Source: UBA8437 sp963582065
GTDB lineage: Bacteria; Planctomycetota; Planctomycetia; Planctomycetales; Planctomycetaceae
Length of the DNA stretch: 64,000 bases
NCBI GenBank assembly: GCA_963582065.1
Contig: CAUZRQ010000021.1
Location: 1 to 64,000, forward strand
Direction of reading: 5' to 3'
In this document: one piece after another, positions 35,603-44,806 of the stretch
How positions within the stretch are numbered: the stretch's first letter is position 1
Layout of the letters: the number at the start of each line of letters is the position of its first letter
Notes under the pieces: model-generated
Seen by the model: only the letters and a program-made list of their open reading frames with translations
Databases searched by the model: none
Told to the model about the DNA's origin: nothing
Position numbers and translations under genes: made by a program

Positions 35603-37657
35603 TCACTTGCGACCTGCTCGCGGATCTCGAGAACCCCGTCGTGGCTTGGCCGGCGACTTCCAGCGAAACGAGGCGACCGAGGTTTCCGGTACCAGGTGCT
35701 CCTTGCCGTTCTCCACAAACGAGATCGCGTTGGTGTAATAGCTGCCGTCGTGCCAATACCGCCAATAGCAGGACACCTCCACGTTCCGACACTCGGTGAA
35801 CCGCATGGCCGTCGGATGCGAGTTCTCCACGATTCCCGCATAGTACGAGTTGTTGAACACCAGGTTCCTGGACCCCCTGGCCACGACAACGCTGTTGGTG
35901 CCTTCGGTCTGAACCAGTCTCACGGTGACGTTTTCTGCGTTGTCGATGAACAGCCCCGGATCCACCTTGTTGTGCTCCAGCGACACGCCATAGAGCACCA
36001 GCGGCTCGGTGGTTGACCTGATCACGATCAACCCGGGACCGCTGGTCCTGTTCCACGGTGCCCAGAACTGCCTGACGTGACCGCCGCCGTTGCCGGTGAT
36101 CACCAACGGTGCGTAGCCGTAGTAACCGCCCTGGCCCTCGGTGTTCATGCTGTGGATATCGTCGATGATCGAGTGTCGCCCGACCCGCCAACGAATGCCG
36201 ATCATGCCGTTGACATTGGGTTTCGCGTAGGTGCCGAACCGGAAGTGAGCAAACACGGCCGTCCCATCCGGATCGTCAACCGTGTCGATCAATGGCTTCG
36301 GGGCCTTCGGATCCGCGAAGCTCTCGTCACCGGTGACAGGAACCAGCTTGATCTCGGTCGCAACGCAATGCTCACCGATCAGCCTGGTGTGTTTGCCCAG
36401 TTGAACCGTGTCGGAGACGACATACGTGCCGGCGGGAAACCAGATCGGCCGTTTCGCGTTCGCGATGGCCTTGCGGATGGCCGCGGTGTCGTCGTGCCGT
36501 CCGTCGCCCAACGCTCCGAACCGCTTGACGTCGACGCAGGCGGCCCGAGCCGGGATCTTGTCGACATGGTCCAAAGCAGTGAACGTGGGGGCGGGGCAAT
36601 CGGCGGTCACGCGTCGGTGACTGGCCCCATCGCCTCCCTTCTGGACGCCGTTCTCCCACCGTGGACCGTGAGTGACATCGTCGGCACGACACCAACCGGA
36701 GGCCTGGCCGGCGATATGATCGGAGGAACCGTCCAACCAGAACGCGATATGCGGCACATCCTTGAAGTACACGTTCTTCATCGTGACCAGGAAGTCAAAA
36801 CGCCGACCGTGAAATGCCGTGATGGCTTTTCCACTGGTGATGTTCCTGAAGATGCAGTCTTCCAGGTACAGCCGCTCGGCATTCCATTTTGTGCCGGGAA
36901 CGTTGATCCCCACTGCACAGCCATCGAAGACGCAACCCTCGAGAATAATGCCGTGTTGAGCACCCTGGATGGCGGCAACTGTCTGCCCGCGAAACACGCA
37001 GCCCTTGATCACGCTGGGCCACATGCCCGTTTCTTTCCACCGAACGCCGACCTGTCCACCGACAATCTCGACATTCTCGGTGAGACTGTCGCTGGGCAGC
37101 GAGTAGATGCCCAGCGAACTTCCGTTCATCGTGATCTTGCAGTTGCGGATGTGGCAGTTCTGGGCGCCGGTATGACTGATGCCCACGGCACCCTTGTTGC
37201 CACGCTGAATCTGCAGATCAATGCCGTCCAGTTGGGAACAGAATGTGTTCATCCACGCCGGCTTCAGAGCAGGTGTCCGCCGCTCGTAGAACTTGACCAT
37301 GTAGCCCGGATTGCCGACGTCGCCGTAACCCTTCGTATTGGCTTTGAGCAGCAATTTCGGACGCGGCCCCCCGCGTTCACCAATCAACTGAACGGAATTC
37401 CAGACGCGCAATTCCCGGCTGAGGACATACGTCCCTGGTGGCAGGTAGACCGATCTGCCGGCATCGATGGCGGCCTGGATCGCCGCCGTGTCATCGGTCT
37501 CGCCGTCACCGGTTGCGCCGTAGTCCTTGACGTTCACCGCCAGGGCCACATTCGCCACGAGCAGGATCAGCAGAACCCCCGGAACGCATCGATTACGCAG
37601 CACGGACAACTGTCGAGTTCGTGGTGCAAAGAGCATTGGCATCCTCGTCCACATCAC
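35603..37657 (-). CDS. Exported protein with two pectate-lyase-3-type beta-helix domains
   Basis: 684 residues. A signal peptide (CVPGVLLILLVANVALA) leads into the first right-handed beta-helix with the Pectate_lyase_3 opening VNVKDYGATGDGETDDTAAI, residues ~40-360. The second begins near 385 with VKRFGALGDGRHDDTAAIRK and FPAGTYVVSDTVQLGKHTRL. Central stretches (GVRWKETGMWPSVIKGCVFR, YLEDCIFRNITSGKAI) are typical helix rungs. Duplicated helices of this kind occur in GH55 glucanases and phage tail-like depolymerases. Here export suggests polysaccharide cleavage or binding outside the cell; catalytic residues cannot be named with confidence. Single gene. Confidence 0.85.
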   Translation of the reverse strand: MMWTRMPMLFAPRTRQLSVLRNRCVPGVLLILLVANVALAVNVKDYGATGDGETDDTAAIQAAIDAGRSVYLPPGTYVLSRELRVWNSVQLIGERGGPRPKLLLKANTKGYGDVGNPGYMVKFYERRTPALKPAWMNTFCSQLDGIDLQIQRGNKGAVGISHTGAQNCHIRNCKITMNGSSLGIYSLPSDSLTENVEIVGGQVGVRWKETGMWPSVIKGCVFRGQTVAAIQGAQHGIILEGCVFDGCAVGINVPGTKWNAERLYLEDCIFRNITSGKAITAFHGRRFDFLVTMKNVYFKDVPHIAFWLDGSSDHIAGQASGWCRADDVTHGPRWENGVQKGGDGASHRRVTADCPAPTFTALDHVDKIPARAACVDVKRFGALGDGRHDDTAAIRKAIANAKRPIWFPAGTYVVSDTVQLGKHTRLIGEHCVATEIKLVPVTGDESFADPKAPKPLIDTVDDPDGTAVFAHFRFGTYAKPNVNGMIGIRWRVGRHSIIDDIHSMNTEGQGGYYGYAPLVITGNGGGHVRQFWAPWNRTSGPGLIVIRSTTEPLVLYGVSLEHNKVDPGLFIDNAENVTVRLVQTEGTNSVVVARGSRNLVFNNSYYAGIVENSHPTAMRFTECRNVEVSCYWRYWHDGSYYTNAISFVENGKEHLVPETSVASFRWKSPAKPRRGSRDPRAGRK

Positions 37658-38248
37658 GTATCCGAACGTGGAATGCTTGCAGCATACCTGTACAGAGCCA
37701 CCGGATCTTCACCGGAATGAGACTCCGACCGAAACGGCTGTGACTGCCGATACTGGAACGATCGGATGATTCATACCCGAAACGACTCGTCGTCTGGCCC
37801 TCGAAACTCCCGTGATCCGGCGCCGCTACGAGTCGATCAGCTCAGGTTGGACAGGCCCGCCCGGTGTGCCGGCCGGGTGTTGGTGATCTTGGTCCCGACA
37901 AGGTTGAGCGTCTGCACTCCGGTCAGGGAGACTGATCGCTCCGAAAACCCCAATCGCGACCGAAAACATCCAGGCCGAAAATCCGGCTTCACGAACGTGA
38001 TTGCTCGTGAGGTTTTTCGGCGTTAGTCTCGAAGAAGCCCTGCAAACGTGCCTGCGGCTTTTTCCCCGAGAGGTCAAAAAGAGCGTCGTTATGTTTTCCA
38101 TCGAACGACTACCACTCGGCGTCGCGTTCCTGTGGACGCTTGGACCGTCCGCACAAAGCGAGATGCTCTTTTATGCCTCAGGCGACAAGCCACACCAGCT
38201 TTCCACCGGACGGCCGCTGCTGGAACTGTTTTCATAGGCGGATGACAC
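37658..38248. other. Intergenic region with gene remnant
   Basis: About 590 bases between the divergent beta-helix gene and the sialidase. It holds the decayed LRR gene at 37836-37985. A plus-strand open frame at 38001-38237 starts with TTG, has no ribosome-binding site and resembles nothing known, so I do not call it. The rest shows no feature I can support. Confidence 0.5.
37836..37985 (-). pseudogene. Decayed fragment of a membrane LRR gene
   Basis: Reading on the minus strand, one frame gives WMFSVAIGVFGAISLPDR, matching the membrane-exit segment GPIGVLGAVGLPDRDGV of the intact LRR protein at 39462-40046. A shifted frame then gives SLTGVQTLNLVGTKITNTRP and AGLSNLS followed by a stop, matching its LRRs (LTGLKTLDLGGTKITNAG, VGLSNLETLSL). 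The two parts are joined at a shared CGGTC, so about 180 bases present in the intact gene are missing. It is a truncated, frame-broken relic. Confidence 0.6.
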
Positions 38249-39430
38249 ATGATGGAACCTGCCGAGTGCCCCGATGAAGCCATCGGCCCGGTGATGCGTG
38301 TCGCAGCCAGGGGATTGATCCTCGATGCGAGTGAAGCGGCGGCCACCGAGGCGATCGCTTATGTCACCAGCCTCGTGCCGCTTGACTCCGGCACGTTTCT
38401 GGCCGGTTGCCAGTCCGGGCCGGGGAAACACACCCCAACCAACACGATCCGCCTGGCCCGGTCACCCAGTGGCACCGAGACATGGAACCGGTTGCCGCAC
38501 GAGTTCGAGACCTCATGGCAGGGGATTCCCGGTTCGCTGATGGCGGCGGAAATGGTCGAGGCCGAACCGGGGCGATTGCTGCTGTTCACCACGTGGGTCG
38601 ATCGCAGCATCCCGGATCGACCGCTGTTCAACCCCGAGACCGAGGGCATCCTGTCGACCCGGATCCTGTGTTGTTCGTCAACCGACGAGGGGGACACCTG
38701 GACAGCGTGGTCGGAACTGCCAACACCCGGACTCACCGGGTGCGCGGTCACCGGCCCGATCCTCCACTGGCCGGACGGAACCATCGCCTGTGCCTTCGAG
38801 AGCTTCAAGGAATTCGACGACCCGACACCGGTCGAACCGGCGGCGTGGCTGATGGTCTCGCGTGACGGCGGTCGGTGCTTCGAGAATCCCTGGCAGGTCG
38901 CCCGGCATCCCGAACAGGAAAAGTACTACTGGGACCAGCGACTCTGCCCCACCTCGACTCCCGGTGAATTCATCGGGATGTTCTGGACTCACAATCGCCG
39001 GGAACAACGCGACACCAATGTCCACATGCTGCGAGCTTCGATCAACGACGGAGCGATGGCCGCTGCAGAACCGTTCGAAACGAGTATCCCCGGGCAGATT
39101 TCCGCCTGCGCCATCGCCGAGGATGGGCGGATCCTCTCGTGTGTTGTCGACCGGGGACAGCCCGGCACGATCACGCTCTGGCAATCATCAGACGGCGGCC
39201 GGACCTGGCCCGAAGACAAACGACTGATCGTCCATGTTCACGATGAGCAGGCGGCGGTCAGCCAAGGTCGTGAAGAGATCGACTACGCCGAGTTCTGGGA
39301 AGACATGGGCAAGTGGAGTTTCGGACACCCGGCCATTCGGCCGCGGGACGACCACTGGCTGATCGCCTGGTATGCCGGCACGCCCGATCGGATGAGTCTT
39401 CACTGGGCCCGCGTGGTCGAGGACGTCTGA
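38249..39430 (+). CDS. Exo-sialidase-like/BNR-repeat beta-propeller hydrolase
   Basis: 393 residues from the first of two adjacent ATGs. Asp-box motifs are present: SSTDEGDTWTAWSE, SRDGGRCFENPW and SSDGGRTWPEDK. Strands such as PIGHWPDGTIACAFESFKE-type (ILHWPDGTIACAFES) and WLMVSRDGG fit the sialidase superfamily, and FIGMFWTHNR and WLIAWYAGTPDR are typical C-terminal blades. No signal peptide is visible, so it may be cytoplasmic. It may hydrolyse a sialic-acid-like or uronic acid residue, though catalytic Tyr/Glu and Arg triads were not assigned. Single gene, convergent with the LRR gene. Confidence 0.82.
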   Translation: MMEPAECPDEAIGPVMRVAARGLILDASEAAATEAIAYVTSLVPLDSGTFLAGCQSGPGKHTPTNTIRLARSPSGTETWNRLPHEFETSWQGIPGSLMAAEMVEAEPGRLLLFTTWVDRSIPDRPLFNPETEGILSTRILCCSSTDEGDTWTAWSELPTPGLTGCAVTGPILHWPDGTIACAFESFKEFDDPTPVEPAAWLMVSRDGGRCFENPWQVARHPEQEKYYWDQRLCPTSTPGEFIGMFWTHNRREQRDTNVHMLRASINDGAMAAAEPFETSIPGQISACAIAEDGRILSCVVDRGQPGTITLWQSSDGGRTWPEDKRLIVHVHDEQAAVSQGREEIDYAEFWEDMGKWSFGHPAIRPRDDHWLIAWYAGTPDRMSLHWARVVEDV

Positions 39431-39461
39431 CACGACCCCGGTCCGTACCTGCCGGGATCGC

Positions 39462-40046
39462 CTAGCTGATCTGGCACTCCGGCAACGCACGCTTCAGTTC
39501 GGCAATTCCCTCACCGGTGACCCTGGTTCCACCGATCCAGAGTGTCTTGAGCCGGGCCAGTCCTTTCAGGTGCAGCAACCCGGCATCGGTGATGAGAGTG
39601 CTGTGGAGAGAGAGCGTCTCCAGGTTGGACAGGCCCACCAGGTGTGCCAATCCTGCGTTGGTGATCTTGGTGCCACCAAGGTCGAGCGTCTTCAGTCCGG
39701 TCAGCCCGCTGAGACTCTCGAGTTCCGAATCAGTGATCTTATAATTGACGAACGAGACACGGGTCACTTCACCCAGTTCATTCCGGACGATTTTTCCGCC
39801 AAGCTTCTCAAGGTGGAGTGAAGGATCGCCCACCGGCGGAGAGGTAGCCTCCTTGATCCGGGACCGAGCATAAACCCCGTCTCGGTCGGGAAGCCCCACC
39901 GCTCCCAGGACCCCGATCGGACCAAAAAGAAATCCGTACCACCCCCATTTCACCGTGTCGTGACCTTTGACCGCTGCCAATTCAACGGCGATCAGACAAC
40001 AGATAAAGGCGTTTACAAAGATGACGACGACGTAGACAACCAACAC
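39462..40046 (-). CDS. Membrane-anchored leucine-rich-repeat protein
   Basis: 194 residues from a GTG at 40046, preceded by an excellent AGGAGG seven bases upstream, which decides the start. Two hydrophobic segments (VYVVVIFVNAFICCLIAVEL, WYGFLFGPIGVLGAVGL) anchor it, then four LRRs of the planctomycete type (LTGLKTLDLGGTKITNAGLA, LSNLETLSLHSTLITDAGLL, LARLKTLWIGGTRVTGEGIA). Such LRRs mediate protein contacts. A decayed relative lies at 37836-37985. Function unknown. Confidence 0.8.
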   Translation of the reverse strand: MLVVYVVVIFVNAFICCLIAVELAAVKGHDTVKWGWYGFLFGPIGVLGAVGLPDRDGVYARSRIKEATSPPVGDPSLHLEKLGGKIVRNELGEVTRVSFVNYKITDSELESLSGLTGLKTLDLGGTKITNAGLAHLVGLSNLETLSLHSTLITDAGLLHLKGLARLKTLWIGGTRVTGEGIAELKRALPECQIS

Positions 40047-40168
40047 GTCAATTCCTCCTGTATCCCGCCCGTTCTTGTTCCAACCGCTTCGGGAGGGTAT
40101 CGATTGCAGACATTCTTTTGCAGGCCCCCAGGTGTATCAACCAACTCGTCAGAACGACAAGACCGTTT

Positions 40169-41236
40169 TCATCTGCCGGGATTTTTCGCTGTGAGTACTT
40201 GAGCAGCCGGCTCGAACACCGACCCCCGCTCGGCAATCGTCCAGGCCAGGCAGCCACACAAAGAAAAGCCAATCGCATTGGCCGTGCCGTGCCAGGCTCG
40301 CATCCAGTCGATGATCACTTCGAGGTTGTTGGTTTTCCCGGACGGATCCTCCAACGGCACCGGCAGCAGTTGCCAGGATTCCGGAAGCAGGTCCAGCCAG
40401 GCTCTCGCCCCGTAGAGTGCCGCCAGGACCATCGCGCCGCTAAGTGAGACCGCAGAAACCGTCCAGAGCACCTTCGAGGCCAAGGGCACACCGCCGGTTC
40501 GCACCAGCCTGAGCAGCAACACCGACGTGCCGATGGCGGCAGCAGCGGTCATCCAAGCCGAAAGAGTCTCGACAGCGGGGGGGCCCCCCAGTTGGGTGCT
40601 GGTGATTCCCACCGCGACCAGCGGGACCCCGATTGTCACTCCGGCGGCGACCAGGCTCGAGAATCTGCCCGGCAGTCGCCGGCCCGAAAGGCCGGTGATC
40701 ACCGGCAGGACCAGGCCCGCGTAATGGAAGTGGATGGCCGTCAGCAGGACGATCACCGGCTTGAAGCCCAGGGGCTGCTCTCCCAGCACGTGCAACAACG
40801 CCCAGCCACCGCCGATCGGCAGGAAGATCAATCCGGCATCGACAGCCAGTTCGGGCCAGGGCGTCCCTCCGCGGCGCCACGCCCGCAAGAGTCCAACCAA
40901 TCCCAGCAGCCCCGTCACCAGCAGCCAGGGCAACGTACACGCGGCAGCGGCCACGCTGCCCTGGGCAAGAACTTCGACCGCAACAACCAGAGACACCGCC
41001 GCAGGCAATTGCAACCAGTTGGCCAGCCCGAGCAGGCGACGTATCACGGAGGTGTCGTCTCGCCGTTCGGCCAGGCCGACGACCAACGGCACCAGGATCA
41101 ACGGCGAAAACAACAGCAACTGGTGAGCCCAGCCAACGTCGAAGGGACTCGAAGGACGCCAGCAGACCAGGCCGATCCAGATCAACCCGCCGACTGCCGA
41201 GCGGACCGTCGCCTTTCGTTGCGGCAATTCGACCAT
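40169..41236 (-). CDS. YndJ-like integral membrane protein
   Basis: 355 residues with about nine hydrophobic segments. It carries the YndJ-type motifs LLLFSPLILVPLVVGLAE near the N-terminus and IVLLTAIHFHYAGLVLPV in the middle; the HFHYAG string is the most recognisable part. The gene starts 2 bases after the DUF1990 stop, so the two are cotranscribed. In several bacteria YndJ and DUF1990 are adjacent or fused, which supports both calls. The function of YndJ is not known; the conserved His in the membrane may bind a metal or heme, which is only a guess. Confidence 0.72.
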   Translation of the reverse strand: MVELPQRKATVRSAVGGLIWIGLVCWRPSSPFDVGWAHQLLLFSPLILVPLVVGLAERRDDTSVIRRLLGLANWLQLPAAVSLVVAVEVLAQGSVAAAACTLPWLLVTGLLGLVGLLRAWRRGGTPWPELAVDAGLIFLPIGGGWALLHVLGEQPLGFKPVIVLLTAIHFHYAGLVLPVITGLSGRRLPGRFSSLVAAGVTIGVPLVAVGITSTQLGGPPAVETLSAWMTAAAAIGTSVLLLRLVRTGGVPLASKVLWTVSAVSLSGAMVLAALYGARAWLDLLPESWQLLPVPLEDPSGKTNNLEVIIDWMRAWHGTANAIGFSLCGCLAWTIAERGSVFEPAAQVLTAKNPGR

Positions 41237-41238
41237 CG

Positions 41239-41847
41239 TCAGGATTCCGTTTGAGGCATTGCTGCCTCGAGACTGCGGTGCACCGTCCGTTTCATCGACG
41301 CCAGGGATCCCCTGGCAAACCGCTTCTGCATCATCCGCGCCACGGGATAGCCGATCTTCGCCAGCAGGTGACTGGGCCTCGAGAACGCCGAAAGGTCGTA
41401 CCAGGTCACCCCGTCGGAATCCTGTTCGACCAGGAACCGCTCTTCTCCCCGCTCGATGTGGTCCGGCAGCGTTCCGTAGGCGAACCCAAATCGACGCGGG
41501 GGACCGTCTTCGTCAATCAGGTAGACGACACGACAGGCGTTGAGCCACCAGCAGCCCAGGATTCCGAACAGGATCGCCACCGTCTGGCCCTCGCCGGGGG
41601 GATCGGGTTCAGGAACGACACTGGCCCAGCCCACGTCGAACATGGCCCAGCATCGAATCGCATCGCGGGCCGCCTCGAACGCCGCGTCACCCTCTCCCAA
41701 CCGGATGCGGTAGTGATCCGCGACGAATCCGGAAGGAGCCGCCCGTGTCCGGGTCTCGCCGATCCCCGGATACGACCAGTCCTGCCCGGATTGCCCCTGG
41801 ATGAAACCGGTAACGGTCTCGGCGGTCGGCCGCTTCCATAGCATCAT
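41239..41847 (-). CDS. DUF1990 protein
   Basis: 202 residues. Recognised by ADHYRIRLGEGDAAFEAARD, WAMFDVGWASVVPEPDPPGE, LNACRVVYLIDEDG, RRFGFAYGTLPDHIERGEER and TWYDLSAFSRPSHLLAKIGY, the ordered motifs of DUF1990, a START-like/SRPBCC-type fold that may bind a hydrophobic ligand. No signal peptide. It is the first gene of an operon with the YndJ-like protein. Function unknown. Confidence 0.85.
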   Translation of the reverse strand: MMLWKRPTAETVTGFIQGQSGQDWSYPGIGETRTRAAPSGFVADHYRIRLGEGDAAFEAARDAIRCWAMFDVGWASVVPEPDPPGEGQTVAILFGILGCWWLNACRVVYLIDEDGPPRRFGFAYGTLPDHIERGEERFLVEQDSDGVTWYDLSAFSRPSHLLAKIGYPVARMMQKRFARGSLASMKRTVHRSLEAAMPQTES

Positions 41848-41896
41848 CGTGTCACCGAGCCCCTCGACGAACCGTCTCGTGCCAGTGGGAATCGGC

Positions 41897-42718
41897 TCAT
41901 TCCGGAGACGGCATCAGTCGCGACAGAAAGTCGCGGTTGAACTCCCGCAACGCTTCCACGGCTTCATCCAGAGGGCGTTCAACCGGCCGTTCGACCAGCC
42001 GGTAATTCCCGTGGTCGTCGCGACCCCGTGCCAGGACGGCCAACGGCAGGTCGTCACCCAACTGGCGGACATCGGGCCTGACGTACCTCACCGTGAAACC
42101 GACCCGCCACCCGTCGGTCGTGTTCGGCTCCGATCCGTGAACCAGGTTGACGTGGTGCAACGACATCTCACCCGGTTGAAGTACGAGATCGACCACCTCG
42201 GACTCGTCCACTTCCACCTGGATCTCCTGTCCGCGCGACAACAGGTTGTCAGCCGCGAACGTATCGCGATGTGGCTGGATGGCCAGTTGCTGGGTACCGG
42301 GAACCACCCGCATGCAACCGTTTGCCGTGTCGCTGACGGTCAGGGCAATCCAGGCGGTCGTCACCTGGGTCGAATCCAGGCCCCAGTACGTCCCGTCCTG
42401 GTGCCAGGTGACCCGGGACGAGTCCCGTGGTGGCTTGGCGAACAGCGTCGTGGCCCAGGCAATGATGTCGGGTCCGAGAACGCCCTCGACCGCGTCCAGC
42501 ACGCGAGAATCAGTGACCAGGTCAAAGGCCCACGGCAGAAACAGGTGCACCTGCGAGGAATCTACGGTACGGGCTTCTGGACCCTGGCACTCCAGAAAGG
42601 CTACCGCGTGGCCGCAGGCCGCTGACGCTGCCGATGCCTCCACCGCCGGCAACGGAAACAGCACACCGTCGTCCTGGTACGCCCGCTGTTGCTGCGGATC
42701 GAGGCTGACACCCATCAC
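41897..42718 (-). CDS. Phytanoyl-CoA dioxygenase (PhyH) family Fe(II)/2-oxoglutarate oxygenase
   Basis: 273 residues; a second ATG is the next codon. The double-stranded beta-helix metal site reads WHQDG (H106, D108), with the distal His probably H194 in LHHVNLVHGSEPN, and R205 in the following GWRVGFTVRY suited to bind 2-oxoglutarate. The protein should hydroxylate a small molecule, with succinate and CO2 as co-products. No signal peptide. It lies 49 bases upstream of DUF1990 on the same strand and could share its transcript. Substrate unknown; bacterial PhyH proteins act on very diverse compounds. Confidence 0.9.
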   Translation of the reverse strand: MMGVSLDPQQQRAYQDDGVLFPLPAVEASAASAACGHAVAFLECQGPEARTVDSSQVHLFLPWAFDLVTDSRVLDAVEGVLGPDIIAWATTLFAKPPRDSSRVTWHQDGTYWGLDSTQVTTAWIALTVSDTANGCMRVVPGTQQLAIQPHRDTFAADNLLSRGQEIQVEVDESEVVDLVLQPGEMSLHHVNLVHGSEPNTTDGWRVGFTVRYVRPDVRQLGDDLPLAVLARGRDDHGNYRLVERPVERPLDEAVEALREFNRDFLSRLMPSPE

Positions 42719-42875
42719 CGGGTCTCCGTTGTTCCCAACTTCGCTGCTCGCGCCGAGACGAACCGTGTCGCCGACAACACCAACGACGGCAGTTCAGTCG
42801 TTCGGTCCCTGATGAAACAGGTGCCCGATCGGCTCGTCAAGCGTGATCCTCCACGCAAGCAAGCCGGTGACCCGT

Positions 42876-44654
42876 TCACCTGTCCGACGATTCGGGAGCA
42901 ATCTTGATGTAGATCGGATTCGGACCAATCGTCACCTCGAGATCTCCCCGCCCGGCCGAGACCAGCGAACTGTTGCCCATCCAGTCGAACAGTTCGACCT
43001 GCTTGCCCCGCACGGCAACATTCACCCGCTTTGTCTTCTCACTCCACAGGGCCTTGATCGTGTCGTCCGGTCCCCGGTAGGTGTACCCCCACGCCGCCGG
43101 CCCCAATCCCGGAATGGGCCCCGTGCTCTCGTGACCGTCGACCAGAAATGTCATGGCGGCGTAGGCCGGCACAACCGACTTCGGACCCGCCTTTTCGGGA
43201 AAGTAGCTGCTTCCGCCAAGACTGTAGTAGAAGCCGTATCCCGGCAGATAGGTGCTGAAGGGCATGTGAAAACGAAAACCCTCCCCCAGCAGGATCAGGC
43301 TGGACCGAACGTGAGCTCGGGCCTGGAGCAGTTCCTGGGAACGATCTCCGTCGTCGTTGAAGCCCAGTTCGGTCGCGAACAGGGGCAGGTTCCGGCCGGT
43401 GTGCTTTCGGACAACTGCCTTGATCGCCCGCAGTCCTTCGATCAGCCCGTTCTGTTCGGGCGTCTTGCCCAGGTCGCCGGGGTTGTTGGCGAGCTTGGAC
43501 AGGTAGGGATGAACCGCAAATCCGTCCAGGTATTTCCCAAGCCCCTTGCGGAGAACACGTTCGTCCCAACCCACGCTCAGGATGGTACTGCTGCTGGCGG
43601 GCCCGATCACCAGGGCCTTGGGATCTGCTGCGTGCAACGCCTTGTGGGCGATTTCGTAGGTGCGGATCAGTCGTTCGTCGCCGTTGTCGGCTCCCTGGGG
43701 CTCCCAGGTGATCTGGTAGATGTTCTCCTTCCGATCGGGATACTGCTCGGTGTAGGCCCTGGCCACTTCGGTGCAATAATTCCGCCAGTGTTTTTCGGCG
43801 GCGGGTTTCAACAGGGCATGGACGCCGTGAGTGGTCCCCGGAATGATGGCCCATTTCGGCGGCGCATAGAACAGCGTGGGAAGCGAGTAGACCTTCCAGG
43901 GTTTCCGTTCGCCGTCAACGAAATAGGCGGAATTGTGGATGAAGAGATTCAGGGGAAAGGCCTGGCCCTTGGCCCGGGCGGCCGCCCGGTCCTCGGCAAA
44001 CTGTCCCGGATGATCGGGCTCCATCTGGCCCCAGGCGTATCCATACTGTCTCACCGCGATCGTCGACGGCTCGTACATCCAGCGAAGTCCCAGGTAGGGC
44101 ATCACGTTCGCCTGCCGACTGAACAGGCCGTTCATGCCGAAACGGGTTGCCTTTTCACCGTACACCTTCCGCTTGGTTGGATCCGGCACGACGGCGTAGG
44201 TCATGTAGCCCTCGCGCTGGCTGACCCCCTCCTTTTGCAGCGTCACGCCGTTGGAGAGTTTGACGAACACGCGCCAGAAGCCCATCTTCCGACACGGAGC
44301 CGCGATCTCCTTTGTCCATTGCCCGTTCGCGTCGGCCTTGACCCCCAACGACTGCCTCTTCACCGTCCGGTCCGTTTCATCAACGATGTGCAACTCGAGT
44401 TTCAGATCATCCTGCCCCGGCTTCATACCGGTGGCTTTGAACGCGAGTGTCACCGACTGGCCCAGCGCAAAGGTGCTGATACTCGAAGACGGGGTGTTCG
44501 CCGACAAGATGATCGGGCGTGCCCGCCGATCACCTTCCGCCGTCTTTGCCCGGACCGCAGCGATGCCGTCACCAGCAAGCGGCCATGACGAACTCGACAC
44601 CACACAGGCTGCGATGCCCAGCAGAAAGCAGCAACGAGCGGCAACACGGTGCAT
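42876..44654 (-). CDS. Exported clan GH-A-like glycoside hydrolase
   Basis: 592 residues from the ATG at 44654 (AGGAC upstream; the frame opens earlier at 44729). After a signal peptide (CCFLLGIAACVVSSSS) comes a beta-sandwich (residues ~45-150, TFALGQSVTLAFKATG, FWRVFVKLSNGVTL), then a TIM barrel. The barrel has the two glutamates expected of clan GH-A: E318 in ITWEPQ as acid/base and E429 in PLFATELGF as nucleophile, 111 residues apart, similar to GH39/GH51-like enzymes. FGMNGLFSRQANVMPYLGLR is the first barrel strand. The C-terminal part (AAWGYTYRGPDDTIKALW, LFDWMGNSSLV) is a second sandwich. Probably cleaves a beta-linked polysaccharide outside the cytoplasm. Substrate unknown. Confidence 0.8.
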   Translation of the reverse strand: MHRVAARCCFLLGIAACVVSSSSWPLAGDGIAAVRAKTAEGDRRARPIILSANTPSSSISTFALGQSVTLAFKATGMKPGQDDLKLELHIVDETDRTVKRQSLGVKADANGQWTKEIAAPCRKMGFWRVFVKLSNGVTLQKEGVSQREGYMTYAVVPDPTKRKVYGEKATRFGMNGLFSRQANVMPYLGLRWMYEPSTIAVRQYGYAWGQMEPDHPGQFAEDRAAARAKGQAFPLNLFIHNSAYFVDGERKPWKVYSLPTLFYAPPKWAIIPGTTHGVHALLKPAAEKHWRNYCTEVARAYTEQYPDRKENIYQITWEPQGADNGDERLIRTYEIAHKALHAADPKALVIGPASSSTILSVGWDERVLRKGLGKYLDGFAVHPYLSKLANNPGDLGKTPEQNGLIEGLRAIKAVVRKHTGRNLPLFATELGFNDDGDRSQELLQARAHVRSSLILLGEGFRFHMPFSTYLPGYGFYYSLGGSSYFPEKAGPKSVVPAYAAMTFLVDGHESTGPIPGLGPAAWGYTYRGPDDTIKALWSEKTKRVNVAVRGKQVELFDWMGNSSLVSAGRGDLEVTIGPNPIYIKIAPESSDR

Positions 44655-44806
44655 GGTGGAGTCCTGCGAACGACCTGCGAGAGAAAAGTGCGGCGGTCGC
44701 AGCATATCAACGCATGGATGGAACCGCAAAATCCAGGCCGGTTGCTGCAGCCGACGGTCCGCCGAAGTTCTTCAGCCTCACACGGAGGCTAGGTACGGCG
44801 AATCGG

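Noticed and set aside
36077..37720. 547-codon plus-strand open frame opposite the beta-helix protein
   Set aside because: No motifs; the minus frame has two clear Pectate_lyase_3 openings.
38001..38237. 78-codon plus-strand frame before the sialidase
   Set aside because: TTG start, no ribosome-binding site, no family resemblance.
42843..44588. 581-codon plus-strand open frame opposite the glycosidase
   Set aside because: No recognisable domain; the minus frame carries two clan GH-A glutamates and a signal peptide.
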